Source: Gemmatimonadota bacterium (GTDB lineage Bacteria > Gemmatimonadota > Gemmatimonadetes > Longimicrobiales > Gaopeijiaceae). From it: a stretch of 42,918 nucleotides of DNA. The translations under genes were made by a program, and so were the position numbers. A model generated the notes under the pieces. The model was not told the DNA's origin and did not search any database. It was given only the letters and a program-made list of their open reading frames with translations. The DNA lies in NCBI GenBank assembly GCA_022822325.1, contig JAJEBW010000049.1:1-42918 (forward strand), given 5' to 3'. Positions within the stretch are counted from its first letter, which is position 1; each line of letters starts with the position of its first letter. This document shows, piece after piece, positions 9,528 to 18,332 of the stretch.

Positions 9528-10466
9528 ATGCGGGAGATCGGTCCTCTGCGCGCCTGGATTCTCGCGACCCGGCCTCGCACGCTGTCCGCGGCCGCCGCGC
9601 CGGTTGTCGCCGGAACGGGATTCGCCGCCGCCGAGGGCGTCTTCCGGGGACTTCCCGCGCTGGCGGCGCTCGTGGGGGCGCTTCTCATCCAGATCGCCAC
9701 CAATCTGGCCAACGACTACTACGACTTCGTCAAGGGTGGCGACACCGCCGAGCGGCTGGGTCCGGTGCGGGTGACGCAGGCGGGAATTCTGCCTCCCCGG
9801 GCGGTCTTTCGCGGAATGACGATCGCCCTCGGCCTCGCCTTTCTGACCGGGATCTACCTGGTATGGATCGCGGGCTGGCCGGTCGCGGCGATCGGAATCC
9901 TCTCCATGGTGATGGGCGTCTGCTACACCGGCGGTCCCTGGCCCCTTGCCTACCATGGACTCGGAGACGCCTTCGTCTTCGTCTTCTTCGGGCCGGTCGC
10001 GACCGCAACCACCCACTTCGTGCAGGCCGGGCACTGGTCTCCTAGCGCGATTCTGGCCGGTGCGGGGCTCGGCGCCTTCAGCACGGCCATGCTCGTCGTC
10101 AACAATCTGCGGGACCGCGAGACCGACGGAGCCGCGGGGAAGCGCACTCTGGCCGTCCGCTTCGGCGATCGCTTCACCGTGACGCAGTACTTCCTGTCGC
10201 TGGCGGCGGCGGCGGCGGCGCCGTTGGCCGGGGTGGGCGCGCTCGGATGGTCGCCCTGGACGCTCCTCGCGCTGGCCGGTCTCCTGCCCTGCGTCCCGGC
10301 GGCGCGGCGGGTGATCGCGGTCCTGGCGGACGGCGCGAACGGCGGGCCGGTGGACCGGCGCACCCTCAATCCGGCGCTGGGAATGACGGCGCGCGGGGTG
10401 GCATTCTTCGGGGCGGGGCTGGGGGTGGGGGCGGCGCTGGCGGGATTTCTTGCGGGCGGGAGTTGA
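9528..10466 (+). CDS. menA: 1,4-dihydroxy-2-naphthoate polyprenyltransferase
   Basis: 312 aa, an integral inner-membrane UbiA-superfamily protein with about 8-9 hydrophobic segments. It attaches the polyprenyl chain to 1,4-dihydroxy-2-naphthoate, giving demethylmenaquinone. Both Asp-rich prenyl-diphosphate/Mg motifs are visible: NDYYDFVKGGD (from Asn62) and NNLRDRETD (Asn192-Asp200). TRPRTLSAAAAPVVAG at the N-terminus is typical of MenA. The start has a strong purine tract GGGGGGAAGGG at about 9508-9518. The menE start follows 3 nt after its stop. Confidence 0.96.
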   Translation: MREIGPLRAWILATRPRTLSAAAAPVVAGTGFAAAEGVFRGLPALAALVGALLIQIATNLANDYYDFVKGGDTAERLGPVRVTQAGILPPRAVFRGMTIALGLAFLTGIYLVWIAGWPVAAIGILSMVMGVCYTGGPWPLAYHGLGDAFVFVFFGPVATATTHFVQAGHWSPSAILAGAGLGAFSTAMLVVNNLRDRETDGAAGKRTLAVRFGDRFTVTQYFLSLAAAAAAPLAGVGALGWSPWTLLALAGLLPCVPAARRVIAVLADGANGGPVDRRTLNPALGMTARGVAFFGAGLGVGAALAGFLAGGS

Positions 10467-10469
10467 CCG

Positions 10470-11981
10470 GTGAGGCGCGCACTTCTCGAGACGCCGGCCG
10501 ATCATCTGCGCAGGCGGGCCGCCCGCAGTCCGAATGGCCCCGCGCTCGAGTGGGATGGGGGAAGCGCGACCTGGCGGGAGCTGCACGAGCGCGCCGAGGG
10601 GGTGGCCGCCAGACTGGGCGCGGTGGTGGGGGGACGCGCCGCGACGATCCACGCGACGCCCGGGATGGAGGCGGTCGCCGCGCTCTTCGGGGTGTGGCGG
10701 GCGGGGGGGGTTGCGGTTCCCTTGCATGAACGCCTGACGCCGCGCGAGGTGGCGGCCGCGCGGAGGATTGTCGATCCCGCGCTCCACATCGACGACGACC
10801 TGGCGCGCGAGCTGGCCCGGGACGCGCCCGGATCCCGTCCCCAAAGACCTTCCGCGGCAGGCGATCCGCACCGGAACGCCGCGCCCCACCGGCATCGCGG
10901 CCCCGCGACCATCGCCTTCATCCTGACCTCCGGATCGACCGGCCGCTCCCGCGCCATCGGCTTCTCGCACGCCAACTTCGCGGCCTCCGCCGCCTCCGTG
11001 GCCTCCCGCCTCCGGCTAGCCCCGGCCGACCGCTGGGGACTCTGCCTCTCGACCGGTCACATCGGCGGACTTTCCCTTGTGGTGCGCGCGGTCCTGCTGG
11101 GGGCGCCGGTGCGGCTCTGGCCGGCCTTCGACCCGGACGGCGTGGCCACCGCCATCGCGCGCGGCGAAGTCACCCACCTGGCGGTCGTGCCGGTCATGCT
11201 GCGGCGTCTTGTCGCGCGGCTCCGGGACGCCTCCATTCCCCCCACTCTGCGCTGCGTTCTGGTCGGGGGCGCCGCCGCTTCGCCCGGTCTCCTCCGCGAC
11301 GCCTGGACCGCCGGCCTTCCCTTGGCCACCACCTGGGGAATGACCGAGACGACCTCGCAGATCGCCACCGCGCCGCCCTCCCTGGCCCGCCGGTTTCCCG
11401 GAACCGCCGGCCGTCCCCTGCGCCGAATTCAGGTGCGCTCCGATGCGAACGGCGTGCTGCAGGTTCGCGGTCCCACCCTTGCCGCCTCCGTCGTCGCCAC
11501 CCCGGGCGCGCGCCCGCAACCGCTCCCGGCCGACTCCTCCGGCTGGTTCGCCACCCGCGATCTGGGCCGCGTGGACGAGGGGGGACGGGTCTGGATCGAG
11601 GGCCGCGCCGATGCGACAATTGTGAGCGGGGGACTGAATGTGAGCCCGGCCGAGATCGAGCGCGTGATCGCGATGGCTCCCGGCGTGCGCGATGCGGTCG
11701 TCTTCGGGGTTCCGGACGAGGAATGGGGCGAGGTCGTGGCGGCGGTCGTCGAGGCCGATCCCGGAATGGTCGACGCCGCGCGGATCGACGAGCACTGCCG
11801 CGCGCGGCTCTCGCGGGGCCGTTGCCCGACGCGCATCGTGGTGGTGGACGCGCTGAAGAGAACCTGGACGGGCAAGGTGATCAGACCCCGCGCCCGCGAC
11901 CTCCTGGAAACCCAACCCGCATCCAACGCCCGGCCCGCTGCCCCCCACGCCCGGCCCGCACCCAACCGAGTCGCCCCATGA
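10470..11981 (+). CDS. menE: o-Succinylbenzoate-CoA ligase
   Basis: 503 aa including a GTG start 3 nt after menA. ANL-superfamily adenylating enzyme that activates o-succinylbenzoate with ATP and CoA, supplying the MenB substrate. The P-loop-like motif TSGSTGRSRAIGFSH (from Thr153), the adenine-binding TTWGMTETTSQ, the hinge region GRADATIVSGGLNVSP and the C-terminal lysine loop RTWTGKVIRPRA are all present. The C-terminal 25 residues are an Ala/Pro tail beyond the catalytic domain. The last codons overlap the tyrS start by ATGA (11978-11981). menC, which makes its substrate, is absent from this window. Confidence 0.93.
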   Translation: MRRALLETPADHLRRRAARSPNGPALEWDGGSATWRELHERAEGVAARLGAVVGGRAATIHATPGMEAVAALFGVWRAGGVAVPLHERLTPREVAAARRIVDPALHIDDDLARELARDAPGSRPQRPSAAGDPHRNAAPHRHRGPATIAFILTSGSTGRSRAIGFSHANFAASAASVASRLRLAPADRWGLCLSTGHIGGLSLVVRAVLLGAPVRLWPAFDPDGVATAIARGEVTHLAVVPVMLRRLVARLRDASIPPTLRCVLVGGAAASPGLLRDAWTAGLPLATTWGMTETTSQIATAPPSLARRFPGTAGRPLRRIQVRSDANGVLQVRGPTLAASVVATPGARPQPLPADSSGWFATRDLGRVDEGGRVWIEGRADATIVSGGLNVSPAEIERVIAMAPGVRDAVVFGVPDEEWGEVVAAVVEADPGMVDAARIDEHCRARLSRGRCPTRIVVVDALKRTWTGKVIRPRARDLLETQPASNARPAAPHARPAPNRVAP

Positions 11982-13243
11982 TCGACGAACTTCGCTGGCG
12001 CGGCCTCCTCGCCGACGCAACCGAACACGCGCCCGCGGCCCTCGCCGGCGGCCAGGTCACCGGCTACATCGGCTTCGATCCCAGCGCCTCTTCGCTGCAT
12101 GTCGGGTCGCTCGTCCCCATCATGGGACTGGTCCATCTGCAACGCGCCGGACACTGCCCCATCGCACTGGTCGGCGGCGGCACCGGTCTCATCGGCGATC
12201 CCTCGGGCAAGGCCTCCGAACGCGCCCTCCTCACCCGCGCCCGCGCCGAAGAGAACGCGGCTGGAATTCACCGCCAGCTCGCTTCCTTCCTCGACTTCGA
12301 GTCGCGCGCCGCTCCCGCCCGCATGGCCAACAACCTTGACTGGCTGGGCAACCTTCGCCTCGTCGATTTCCTGCGCGACACCGGCAAGCACTTTTCCGTC
12401 AACGCCATGCTGCGCAAGGAATCGGTGCGTCGCCGCATCGCCGACGAGGATTCGGGCATCTCCTTCACCGAGTTCAGCTACCAGCTCCTGCAGGCCCATG
12501 ACTTTCTGGAGCTCAACCGGCGCCACGGCTGCACCCTGCAGATGGGCGGATCGGACCAGTGGGGCAACATCACCGCCGGAATCGACCTGGTGCGGCGCAT
12601 GGGAGGCCCCCGCTGTCACGGCGTCGTCTTCCCCCTGATCGAATCGGCGAGCGGCGCCAAGTTCGGCAAGACCGAGGAGGGGACCGTCTGGCTGGACCCG
12701 GCGCGCACCTCGCCCTACCGCTTCTACCAGTTCTGGCTCAACACCCCCGACGCCGAGGCGATCCGCTACCTGCGTTTCTTCACCCTGCTGGGCCGGACCG
12801 AGGTGGAGGAGCTGGCCCATGCCGTCGCCGAACGGCCGCATCGTCGCGAAGCCCAGCGCCGTCTCGCCGCCGAGGTGACGCGGGCCGTGCACGGCGCCGG
12901 AGGGCTGGAGGGGGCCGAGCGGGCCTCGCGGGTGCTCTTCGGGGGGAGCCTGGAGGGACTGGGGGCCGACGACATCGCGGAGATCTTCGCCGATGTGCCG
13001 TCGAAGGTGGTCGCGCGGGGGGATTTGGAGGCGGGGATCGAGCTGGCCGTGCTGATGGCGGATGCGGGCGCGGCGCCGTCCCGCAGCGAGGCGCGGCGGC
13101 TGATGCGGGGGGGCGGGGTCAGGGTCAATGGGGAAGGGGTGAAGGGGATGCGGGCTCGGGTCCAAACGCGCGATCTGATCGATGGCCGCTACATCGTGGT
13201 GCGGATTGGGAAGAAGCGGCATCTGGTGGTGGAGGCGGGGTAG
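11978..13243 (+). CDS. tyrS: Tyrosyl-tRNA synthetase
   Basis: 421 aa, the standard bacterial TyrS length. Class Ic synthetase charging tRNA-Tyr. The HIGH-type motif is SSLHVGSL (His41-Gly43) after GYIGFDPSA; the tyrosine pocket shows [11 protein letters not shown]; the KMSKS-type loop is KFGKT (228-232). An S4 RNA-binding domain occupies roughly 355-421 ([19 protein letters not shown]). The ATG at 11978 overlaps the menE stop and lacks its own clear Shine-Dalgarno, so translation is probably coupled to menE. An essential translation gene riding on a quinone operon is unusual but not unknown in compact genomes. Confidence 0.97.
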   Translation: MIDELRWRGLLADATEHAPAALAGGQVTGYIGFDPSASSLHVGSLVPIMGLVHLQRAGHCPIALVGGGTGLIGDPSGKASERALLTRARAEENAAGIHRQLASFLDFESRAAPARMANNLDWLGNLRLVDFLRDTGKHFSVNAMLRKESVRRRIADEDSGISFTEFSYQLLQAHDFLELNRRHGCTLQMGGSDQWGNITAGIDLVRRMGGPRCHGVVFPLIESASGAKFGKTEEGTVWLDPARTSPYRFYQFWLNTPDAEAIRYLRFFTLLGRTEVEELAHAVAERPHRREAQRRLAAEVTRAVHGAGGLEGAERASRVLFGGSLEGLGADDIAEIFADVPSKVVARGDLEAGIELAVLMADAGAAPSRSEARRLMRGGGVRVNGEGVKGMRARVQTRDLIDGRYIVVRIGKKRHLVVEAG

Positions 13244-13499
13244 GGGGATGGCCGGAAAGGTCGGCGTCAAACTCCGGCCACGCGAATCCCCCCGGGGTTT
13301 CTGCCCCGCGGCACCCCTTGGCACCTGGCGCGAAGCCGCAATCCTCCCTGCGTCCCACCGTCGGCCGAGCGACGAATTGGCCCGGTCCCTTGCCTTGTCC
13401 GCCGATTTCCATCAGAGTCGAAGGCTGACGGCGCATTCCCTGCACTCCGCGGAGGATCCGTCGACGCCGCTTTCCCCCAATACCTGTCCCGGCCCGGCA

Positions 13500-14045
13500 A
13501 TGGACCTCACCACCAAAACGACCACCGCCGCCGAAACCACCCGTCCTCCTCCGCTCGTCGCCGTCGTCATGGGGTCGCGCAGCGACTGGGACACGATGCG
13601 GCACGCAGCCGACACCCTGGCCGCGCTGGAAATTCCTCACGAGACGCGGGTCGTTTCGGCGCACCGCACGCCCGGTCTCCTCTTTGATTTTGCGGCCGAC
13701 GCCGAGGCGCGGGGTCTGCGGGTGATCATTGCGGGGGCGGGCGGCGCGGCGCATCTGCCGGGAATGTTGGCCTCGAAGACGGTGCTGCCGGTGCTGGGGG
13801 TTCCGGTACAGTCGCGGGCGCTCAGAGGGATGGATTCGCTGCTCTCGATTGTGCAGATGCCGGGGGGCGTGCCGGTGGGGACGCTGGCGATTGGGGTGGC
13901 GGGTGCGATCAATGCGGCGCTGCTCGCGGGGCGGATCCTGGGGGTTTCGGACCGGACGATTCGCGAAGCGGTGCGGGCCGCGGCCGATGCGCGCACCCGG
14001 GCCGTCCTGGCCGATCCCGATCCAAGCGTGCCGCCGCCCGAGTGA
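13500..14045 (+). CDS. purE: N5-carboxyaminoimidazole ribonucleotide mutase
   Basis: 181 aa. Converts N5-CAIR, the product of PurK, into CAIR in purine synthesis. Class I PurE motifs in order: [12 protein letters not shown] after a Thr-rich unconserved tail of about 20 residues, VSAHRTP with His55, [20 protein letters not shown] and [16 protein letters not shown] 13500 keeps the full domain; no Shine-Dalgarno is visible and the frame stays open upstream. The 256-nt gap after tyrS shows nothing I can name. purK follows 261 nt downstream on the same strand. Confidence 0.94.
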   Translation: MDLTTKTTTAAETTRPPPLVAVVMGSRSDWDTMRHAADTLAALEIPHETRVVSAHRTPGLLFDFAADAEARGLRVIIAGAGGAAHLPGMLASKTVLPVLGVPVQSRALRGMDSLLSIVQMPGGVPVGTLAIGVAGAINAALLAGRILGVSDRTIREAVRAAADARTRAVLADPDPSVPPPE

Positions 14046-14212
14046 GCGGGAAGCCGGTGTGCGAGGCGTCGCGTCGGCGGGACGGAAGGCCGCATGGCGG
14101 CGGGACTGTGCGGCCTTATGGAACCGGAGAATCGCCGGTCCTCGTCAAACTCCCTCGCATGACAGGGTGATGGCCAATCGTGCAAATCGGGATTCGGGGC
14201 AAGGAGCAACAC

Positions 14213-14227
14213 GGAGCGCAGCGCTCC
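14213..14227. other. Perfect 7-1-7 palindrome between purE and purK
   Basis: GGAGCGC-A-GCGCTCC, a perfect inverted repeat with a single central base, inside the 261-nt purE-purK gap and 79 bp before the purK start. The loop is too short for a stable hairpin, so a dimeric DNA-binding protein site is the more natural reading. In GC-rich DNA such palindromes also occur by chance. Confidence 0.3.
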
Positions 14228-14306
14228 AGTGTGGACGCATCGCCCCTCGAATGACGCGACGGAGCGGCCCGCGGACTGCCGGCGCCCGGCGGGGTGAGCG
14301 CGCCCG

Positions 14307-15401
14307 ATGAGGGTCGGGATTCTGGGCGGGGGACAGTTGGGCCGGATGCTCGCGCTGGAGGGGATTCCGCTGGGGCACCGCTTCAGCTTCCTGGAACCGG
14401 CGCCGGACCCGCCCGCGGGCGCACTGGGACAGGTGATCGCGCAGCCCTACGACGATCCCGGGGGACTCGGGCGTCTCGCCGCCGCCTCGGATGCGGTCAG
14501 CTTCGAGTTCGAGAACGTTCCGGCCGCGAGCGCGCGCTGGCTGGCCGCGCGGGTGCCGGTCCATCCCCGTCCGAAGGCGCTGGAGGTCGCGCAGGACAGG
14601 CTGGCCGAAAAGACGATGTTCCGCGAACTCGGCATCGGGACCCCCGCCTTTCACCCGATCGACGGCCCCGCCGATCTGGAGCCGGCCCTCGCGGCCACCG
14701 GTCTGCCCGCGGTGATCAAGACGCGCCGCTTCGGCTACGATGGCAAGGGCCAGGAGGTCGCGCGCACGGAGGCTGCGGCCGCGGCGGCGGTCGAGCGGTT
14801 GGGGAGCGGACTGATCGCGGAGGCCTTCGTCGATTTCGACCGCGAGCTGAGCGTCCTGGCGGCGGCCGGAAGCGACGGCGACCGCGTCTTCTATCCCCTG
14901 ACCGAGAACCGCCACCAGGACGGAATTCTGCGTGTCAGCCACGCCCCCGCGCCGGGTCTCACGGGCCCGATTCAGGCGGCCGGAGAGGAGATCGCGACCC
15001 GGATCCTGGATTGCCTCGGCTATCTGGGCGTCCTCGCGGTCGAGCTCTTCCAGTGCGGCAACGCATTGCTGGCCAACGAGATCGCGCCCCGCGTCCACAA
15101 CTCCGGCCACTGGACGCTGGACGGCGCCGACGCCAGCCAGTTCGAGAACCACATCCGCGCCGTGACGGCGTTCCCCCTGGCCGTCCCCCGCGTTCCCGGC
15201 CCGGCCGCGATGATCAATCTGATCGGCGCCGCACCCGACCCGGCCACGCTGGCATCCATTCCCGGCGCCCGCCTTCACCTCTACGGCAAGGCGCCGCGCC
15301 CGGGACGCAAGCTGGGCCACGTCAACGTCACGGGCGCCGACCGCGAGGCCGTGATGCGCGGGGTCGAGGCGGTGACGGCGCTGGCGGGGAAGTGTGAGTG
15401 A
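14307..15401 (+). CDS. purK: N5-carboxyaminoimidazole ribonucleotide synthase
   Basis: 364 aa ATP-grasp enzyme carboxylating AIR with bicarbonate and ATP to N5-CAIR. The N-terminal nucleotide-fold motif is VGILGGGQLGRMLALEG; the ATP-grasp region shows AVIKTRRFGYDGKGQ, and the metal-binding segment ELFQCGNALLANEIAPR is followed by HNSGHWTLDGADASQFENH, the best PurK fingerprint. HLYGKAPRPGRKLGHVNV closes the domain. It pairs with purE just upstream, so the organism uses the two-enzyme N5-CAIR route. Start ATG 14307 has a weak GGGGTGAG tract 10 nt upstream. A repeat element follows its stop. Confidence 0.95.
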   Translation: MRVGILGGGQLGRMLALEGIPLGHRFSFLEPAPDPPAGALGQVIAQPYDDPGGLGRLAAASDAVSFEFENVPAASARWLAARVPVHPRPKALEVAQDRLAEKTMFRELGIGTPAFHPIDGPADLEPALAATGLPAVIKTRRFGYDGKGQEVARTEAAAAAAVERLGSGLIAEAFVDFDRELSVLAAAGSDGDRVFYPLTENRHQDGILRVSHAPAPGLTGPIQAAGEEIATRILDCLGYLGVLAVELFQCGNALLANEIAPRVHNSGHWTLDGADASQFENHIRAVTAFPLAVPRVPGPAAMINLIGAAPDPATLASIPGARLHLYGKAPRPGRKLGHVNVTGADREAVMRGVEAVTALAGKCE

Positions 15402-15425
15402 GCGAGGGAAACCCGCCACCGTCGT

Positions 15426-15450
15426 GATCGCAACGTCCAGTCCGGGCGTC
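15426..15450 (+). repeat. 25-bp dispersed motif, copy 1
   Basis: Begins GATCGCAACG and ends TCCGGGCGTC with a 5-bp variable centre. A second copy lies at 20015-20039 with the same flanks. Both sit in intergenic DNA close to GC-rich repeat elements. Confidence 0.5.
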
Positions 15451-15479
15451 GGTCTCCGAAGCCCGAGGGGACAAAGGCG

Positions 15480-15543
15480 TTGGGGTTGCGGCCGCGCCAT
15501 GGTCGGTCCGGCGTCCACCCGGGCCGCGGGCCGCAGGCCGCGG
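15480..15543 (+). repeat. 64-bp GC-rich palindromic repeat, copy 1 (downstream of purK)
   Basis: Starts TTGGGGTTGCGGCCGCG and ends GGGCCGCAGGCCGCGG. It differs from the copy at 28985-29048 at only two positions by eye, and a more diverged copy lies at 20847-20909. The arms TGCGGCC and GGCCGCA are complementary, so RNA could fold into a GC-rich hairpin. It starts 79 nt after the purK stop. There is no T-tract, so it is not a classical intrinsic terminator; it resembles REP-type extragenic elements in placement. Confidence 0.8.
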
Positions 15544-15562
15544 AAGATCGCTCCGGGACACG

Positions 15563-15625
15563 GCAATCCGGCGTGATATCCCCGAAGGAGTCTGCTGGAA
15601 GGTCTGTCCGAGCGGCCACCGCAAA
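15563..15625 (+). repeat. 63-bp direct repeat, left copy
   Basis: Starts GCAATCCGGCGTGA and ends CCACCGCAAA, with a central GAGTCTGCTGGAAGGTCT. The right copy at 17290-17353 (64 bp) is in the same orientation and is identical at most positions. Together they bracket the beta-propeller gene at 15749-17149. They may be boundaries of a mobile or recombined cassette, or just a dispersed repeat family. Confidence 0.7.
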
Positions 15626-15748
15626 GGCCGGGCCGGTTGCTCGCGAGTTACGGGATCTCGGCGGTGCCCTTATGGGTTCCGGTGTTCGATCCGCATCATC
15701 GAGAACCCGCGTCGCTGATCCGACCCCGCGACGGGCTCGGAAGCAGGG

Positions 15749-17149
15749 TCAAGGGCCCTCCGCCACCTCGTAGACGGCCACGCTCTGTTCGTCGAACTCG
15801 CCTTCCTCAAGTAGCAGCACCCAGTCCGGCCCCGCGTCGAGCAGGGTTCGGCCAGCCGGAATCCTGAGGCGATGGAGCCACACCCCGTCCGGATCCAGCA
15901 AGTGGAACTCGTCGCCGCCCATGTCTCGCCAGGGATGGGGCACCACCCACAGACTGCCGTCCGGCAGCGGCAACAGCCCCTCCGACAGATAGGCGGGGAA
16001 GCGCTCCGGCAGGTCGTCCCGAATCTCCGGCCACCTTTCCCTCTCGAAGCGTCGGCGCTCTTCGGGCGTTTCGTACCGGGCCAGATAGGCGTCCCGGAAG
16101 CGATTCAGGTGCTCGCGCGTGACCGTTGGATCAGGCCCCGCCCATCTCGCGACTCGCGTGACGCGGCCGGTCCAGTCGACGTGTTCGATTTCGTAGTCGT
16201 CGGCCGATCCGTACCAGACGCCGGTGGCCGCGACCGCGAAGGCCATGTCCTTCCCCCACGTTCTCGGACCGGAGCCGCCACCATGGTTGAAGCGCTCCGC
16301 CCCAGGGATGCCCGTGGCGAGGGTGACCACGCCATCGTCCCCCATCCATCTCAGGTCGATCCTCCAACGATAGAATGCACCCGGTTCCACGGCTTCCGCG
16401 TCATCCCACTCGCTTTCCGGCCACTCATCGAACACCAGATCGCCGTTCGGCGCGCAGGTGGGGTCGTTGTACGGGCTCACCTCGACGGCGTCGAGCACCC
16501 GCACGTCGATCACGCTACCGTCCCGGCCGAGTCGCGTGATCCGGTTCTGGTTCCAGTCGAATATCGCGACCGCCGCGCCCGGGCAGCCCCGCATCAGCCG
16601 AAGCCTCCGGTACTCGCCTGGTCCCTCGCCTTCGCGTCCGCTGGTCCAAAGATGCCGCCCGCCCGCGTCGAACATTCGGACCTCGTGGCTCTGGTCGTCT
16701 GCAACGACGACGCTCCCGTCCATGAGCCTCGCAGCGCCCGCGATGTTGCCGAAGAGGTATTCGTCGGGGCCGTCGAGCAGGCCCACCCGCACCAACGGTT
16801 CGGCAGCGAGCTTCAGGTCGGCTTCACGGGGAGAATCGCTCTCCACGATGGCCTGAGGAACGATTCGTACATGCGTCGGCGCGGTGTCGCCTTCCCGGTT
16901 TTGTTCGCCGCTTCGCTCCTCATAGGCAACCAGTATTTTCTGGAGCTCAATCACCGAGTTCTGGAGATCAATCAACGAGAGGTACAGTTGGTCGATCAGA
17001 CCCTGGACGCGATCCTCGGGCATCAGTTCCAGTCCGGCGTCCGGGTTGCCTTGCGAGGGCTCTGCAACCTCGGTGATGTCGCACGCCATGACGAACAAGA
17101 TGGCGAACAAGGCCGGGAGTGCGGCGAGCGTGAGGTGGGGCGCGGCCAT
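15749..17149 (-). CDS. 6-bladed beta-propeller lipoprotein with coiled-coil stalk
   Basis: 466 aa. The signal peptide ends at the lipobox VMAC (Cys23). A heptad-rich helix at about 45-80 (LIDQLYLSLIDLQNSVIEL) is probably a coiled coil that lifts the propeller off the membrane. The propeller follows, with ADDQSHEVRMFDAGG and the family hallmark GREGEGPGEYRRL. ATG 17149 is chosen over upstream frames because AGGAG lies 8 nt before it and the signal peptide begins right there. Function unknown. The gene is enclosed by two direct repeats in the same orientation, which suggests acquisition or rearrangement as a unit. It converges on purK and diverges from the glycine-zipper gene. Confidence 0.82.
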   Translation of the reverse strand: MAAPHLTLAALPALFAILFVMACDITEVAEPSQGNPDAGLELMPEDRVQGLIDQLYLSLIDLQNSVIELQKILVAYEERSGEQNREGDTAPTHVRIVPQAIVESDSPREADLKLAAEPLVRVGLLDGPDEYLFGNIAGAARLMDGSVVVADDQSHEVRMFDAGGRHLWTSGREGEGPGEYRRLRLMRGCPGAAVAIFDWNQNRITRLGRDGSVIDVRVLDAVEVSPYNDPTCAPNGDLVFDEWPESEWDDAEAVEPGAFYRWRIDLRWMGDDGVVTLATGIPGAERFNHGGGSGPRTWGKDMAFAVAATGVWYGSADDYEIEHVDWTGRVTRVARWAGPDPTVTREHLNRFRDAYLARYETPEERRRFERERWPEIRDDLPERFPAYLSEGLLPLPDGSLWVVPHPWRDMGGDEFHLLDPDGVWLHRLRIPAGRTLLDAGPDWVLLLEEGEFDEQSVAVYEVAEGP

Positions 17150-17289
17150 GTGGGCACTCCTGAACGGAATGGGGAGGAAAACCCAGGAACTTTCACCTGG
17201 AAGGACATTGCGCATGGGATCGAGGTCGCGCAAGGGTCGCGCCACTCGGGCAGCCACTTGCGCTTCGCGGGTCTATGCGTTCGGACAAT

Positions 17290-17353
17290 GCAATCCGGCG
17301 TGAACTCCGGTGAACGAGTCTGCTGGAAGGTCTTCCCGAGCGCCCACCGCAAA
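17290..17353 (+). repeat. 64-bp direct repeat, right copy
   Basis: Same orientation as the 15563-15625 copy, sharing GCAATCCGGCGTGA, GAGTCTGCTGGAAGGTCT and CCACCGCAAA, with a few substitutions and one indel. It lies just upstream of the leader of the glycine-zipper gene. Confidence 0.7.
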
Positions 17354-17401
17354 TGAAGTTGTCCCATCGAGCCACTGCCTCCGGGACATTTTCCGCGCCG
17401 A

Positions 17402-17456
17402 TTGACATCGTGGCAGATGTGCGTGAGTTTCTGCTTGGGGAAATGTCAGTCTGCCA
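17402..17456 (+). promoter_or_regulatory. Interleaved inverted repeats and TTGACA in a gene leader
   Basis: TTGACA lies at 17402-17407. Two complementary pairs are interleaved: TGACAT (17403-17408) with ATGTCA (17443-17448), and TGGCAGA (17411-17417) with TCTGCCA (17450-17456). The order A-B-A'-B' cannot form nested hairpins; it permits either alternative hairpins or a pseudoknot. The block ends just before the purine-rich AAGGGGA preceding the ATG at 17473. It may be a riboregulator or an operator pair; this is inference. Confidence 0.4.
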
Positions 17457-17472
17457 CAAGGGGATTGGATCC

Positions 17473-18045
17473 ATGCGGACCGAGAGTCCCAGGATAACAA
17501 CGAGGACCGCCTCGTTGGCGACGATGGTCCGCGGGCGAATCGCGAAGCCGTGGCGCGGCCCAGCCGGAGCATTCCTGTTCTTGGCCGCGACTCCCGTCTC
17601 CGCGCAGCAACCGGGCGACACAGTCAGAGTATCGGGCGGACTTTTCGGCGTGGTCGTCGAAGCCGACAGCGCCGGGCTGCGCCTGTCCTCCGGGTATGCA
17701 CCCTACGCCGCGATGGGGAGTCTCGAAGTATGGCGGGGCGCCGAGCATCAGGCTGGGCGTGGCTTCAAGTACGGGCTCGTTGCGGGGGGAATCCTGGGGG
17801 GGGTGGTGAACGCGGGAATCGGCTACCTGCTTGCGGACGACGGAGTTTCCGGGAATTACGCGCTAGCGGCCTTGTTAGGGGGTGCTGTAGGCGGATTGTC
17901 GGGGGGTGTGGTTGGAGCGGTGATCGGGAGGGCGGTCAAGCGCGACATCTGGATGCCTGTTCCCATTCCGGGCGGTCTCTCGCTGCTTCCCGTTCCGGGC
18001 GGTCTCTCGCTACGATGGGCCGTGGGCGGTCGACCTCCGCACTAA
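17473..18045 (+). CDS. Secreted glycine-zipper protein of unknown function
   Basis: 190 aa. A signal peptide with core AGAFLFLAATPVSA is followed by Gln-Gln-Pro, a likely signal-peptidase I site. A beta-rich segment (DTVRVSGGLFGVVVEADSAG) precedes a long Gly/Ala hydrophobic region with GxxxG spacing (LVAGGILGGVVNAGIGYLL and LLGGAVGGLSGGVVGAVIG), typical of glycine-zipper membrane-associated proteins. The last residues contain two copies of a 9-aa unit, PIPGGLSLL and PVPGGLSLR, from a 27-bp DNA duplication. ATG 17473 has AAGGGGA upstream; ATG 17524 would give a shorter, more standard signal peptide. An odd leader lies immediately upstream. Confidence 0.65.
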   Translation: MRTESPRITTRTASLATMVRGRIAKPWRGPAGAFLFLAATPVSAQQPGDTVRVSGGLFGVVVEADSAGLRLSSGYAPYAAMGSLEVWRGAEHQAGRGFKYGLVAGGILGGVVNAGIGYLLADDGVSGNYALAALLGGAVGGLSGGVVGAVIGRAVKRDIWMPVPIPGGLSLLPVPGGLSLRWAVGGRPPH

Positions 18046-18071
18046 CCGAACATCGGTAGGGACAGGGCAGG

Positions 18072-18332
18072 TCACCAGCGACCGACGACCGCAATATCGT
18101 ACCAGTCCACGCGGCGCTCCGCCGGCAATCCCTCGACAATGCCGCCAGGCGTTTGTGCACGAACTGCCGGGCCGTTGCCTTCCGCGCGCTCCACAAGGAC
18201 CGCCAGCGCTTCGCCAAGGACGTCCATCCCGATCACCTTGTCCCTCACTTCGAGCGTGAGCGCGTGCCGCGGGCCATCTCTCGCAAGGTCGAACACATTG
18301 ATGTAGCTCACCGCAGGGATCACGTCCTCCAC
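18072..18332 (-). pseudogene. C-terminal fragment of a secreted propeller-like gene (probable)
   Basis: An 86-codon open stretch whose end (ALTLEVRDKVIGMDVLGE, then ERRVDWYDIAVV) looks like the final blade of the secreted 6-bladed propeller family in this window. It has no signal peptide or complete domain. A transposase remnant begins about where the reading frame opens. A lipoprotein-like N-terminus on the same strand starts at 19206, and the distance between the two ends (about 1.1 kb) equals a normal propeller gene. I infer a gene broken by insertion; it may also be an unrelated open frame. Confidence 0.35.

Larger units (their letters stand above)
15402..15748. other. Repeat-filled intergenic region between purK and a beta-propeller gene
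   Basis: No gene is supported here. The 347-nt gap between two convergent genes is made largely of repeat modules listed separately: a 25-bp motif at 15426-15450, a GC-rich palindromic repeat at 15480-15543 and one copy of a 63-bp direct repeat at 15563-15625. The remaining roughly 120 nt before the propeller stop show nothing recognisable. Confidence 0.6.
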
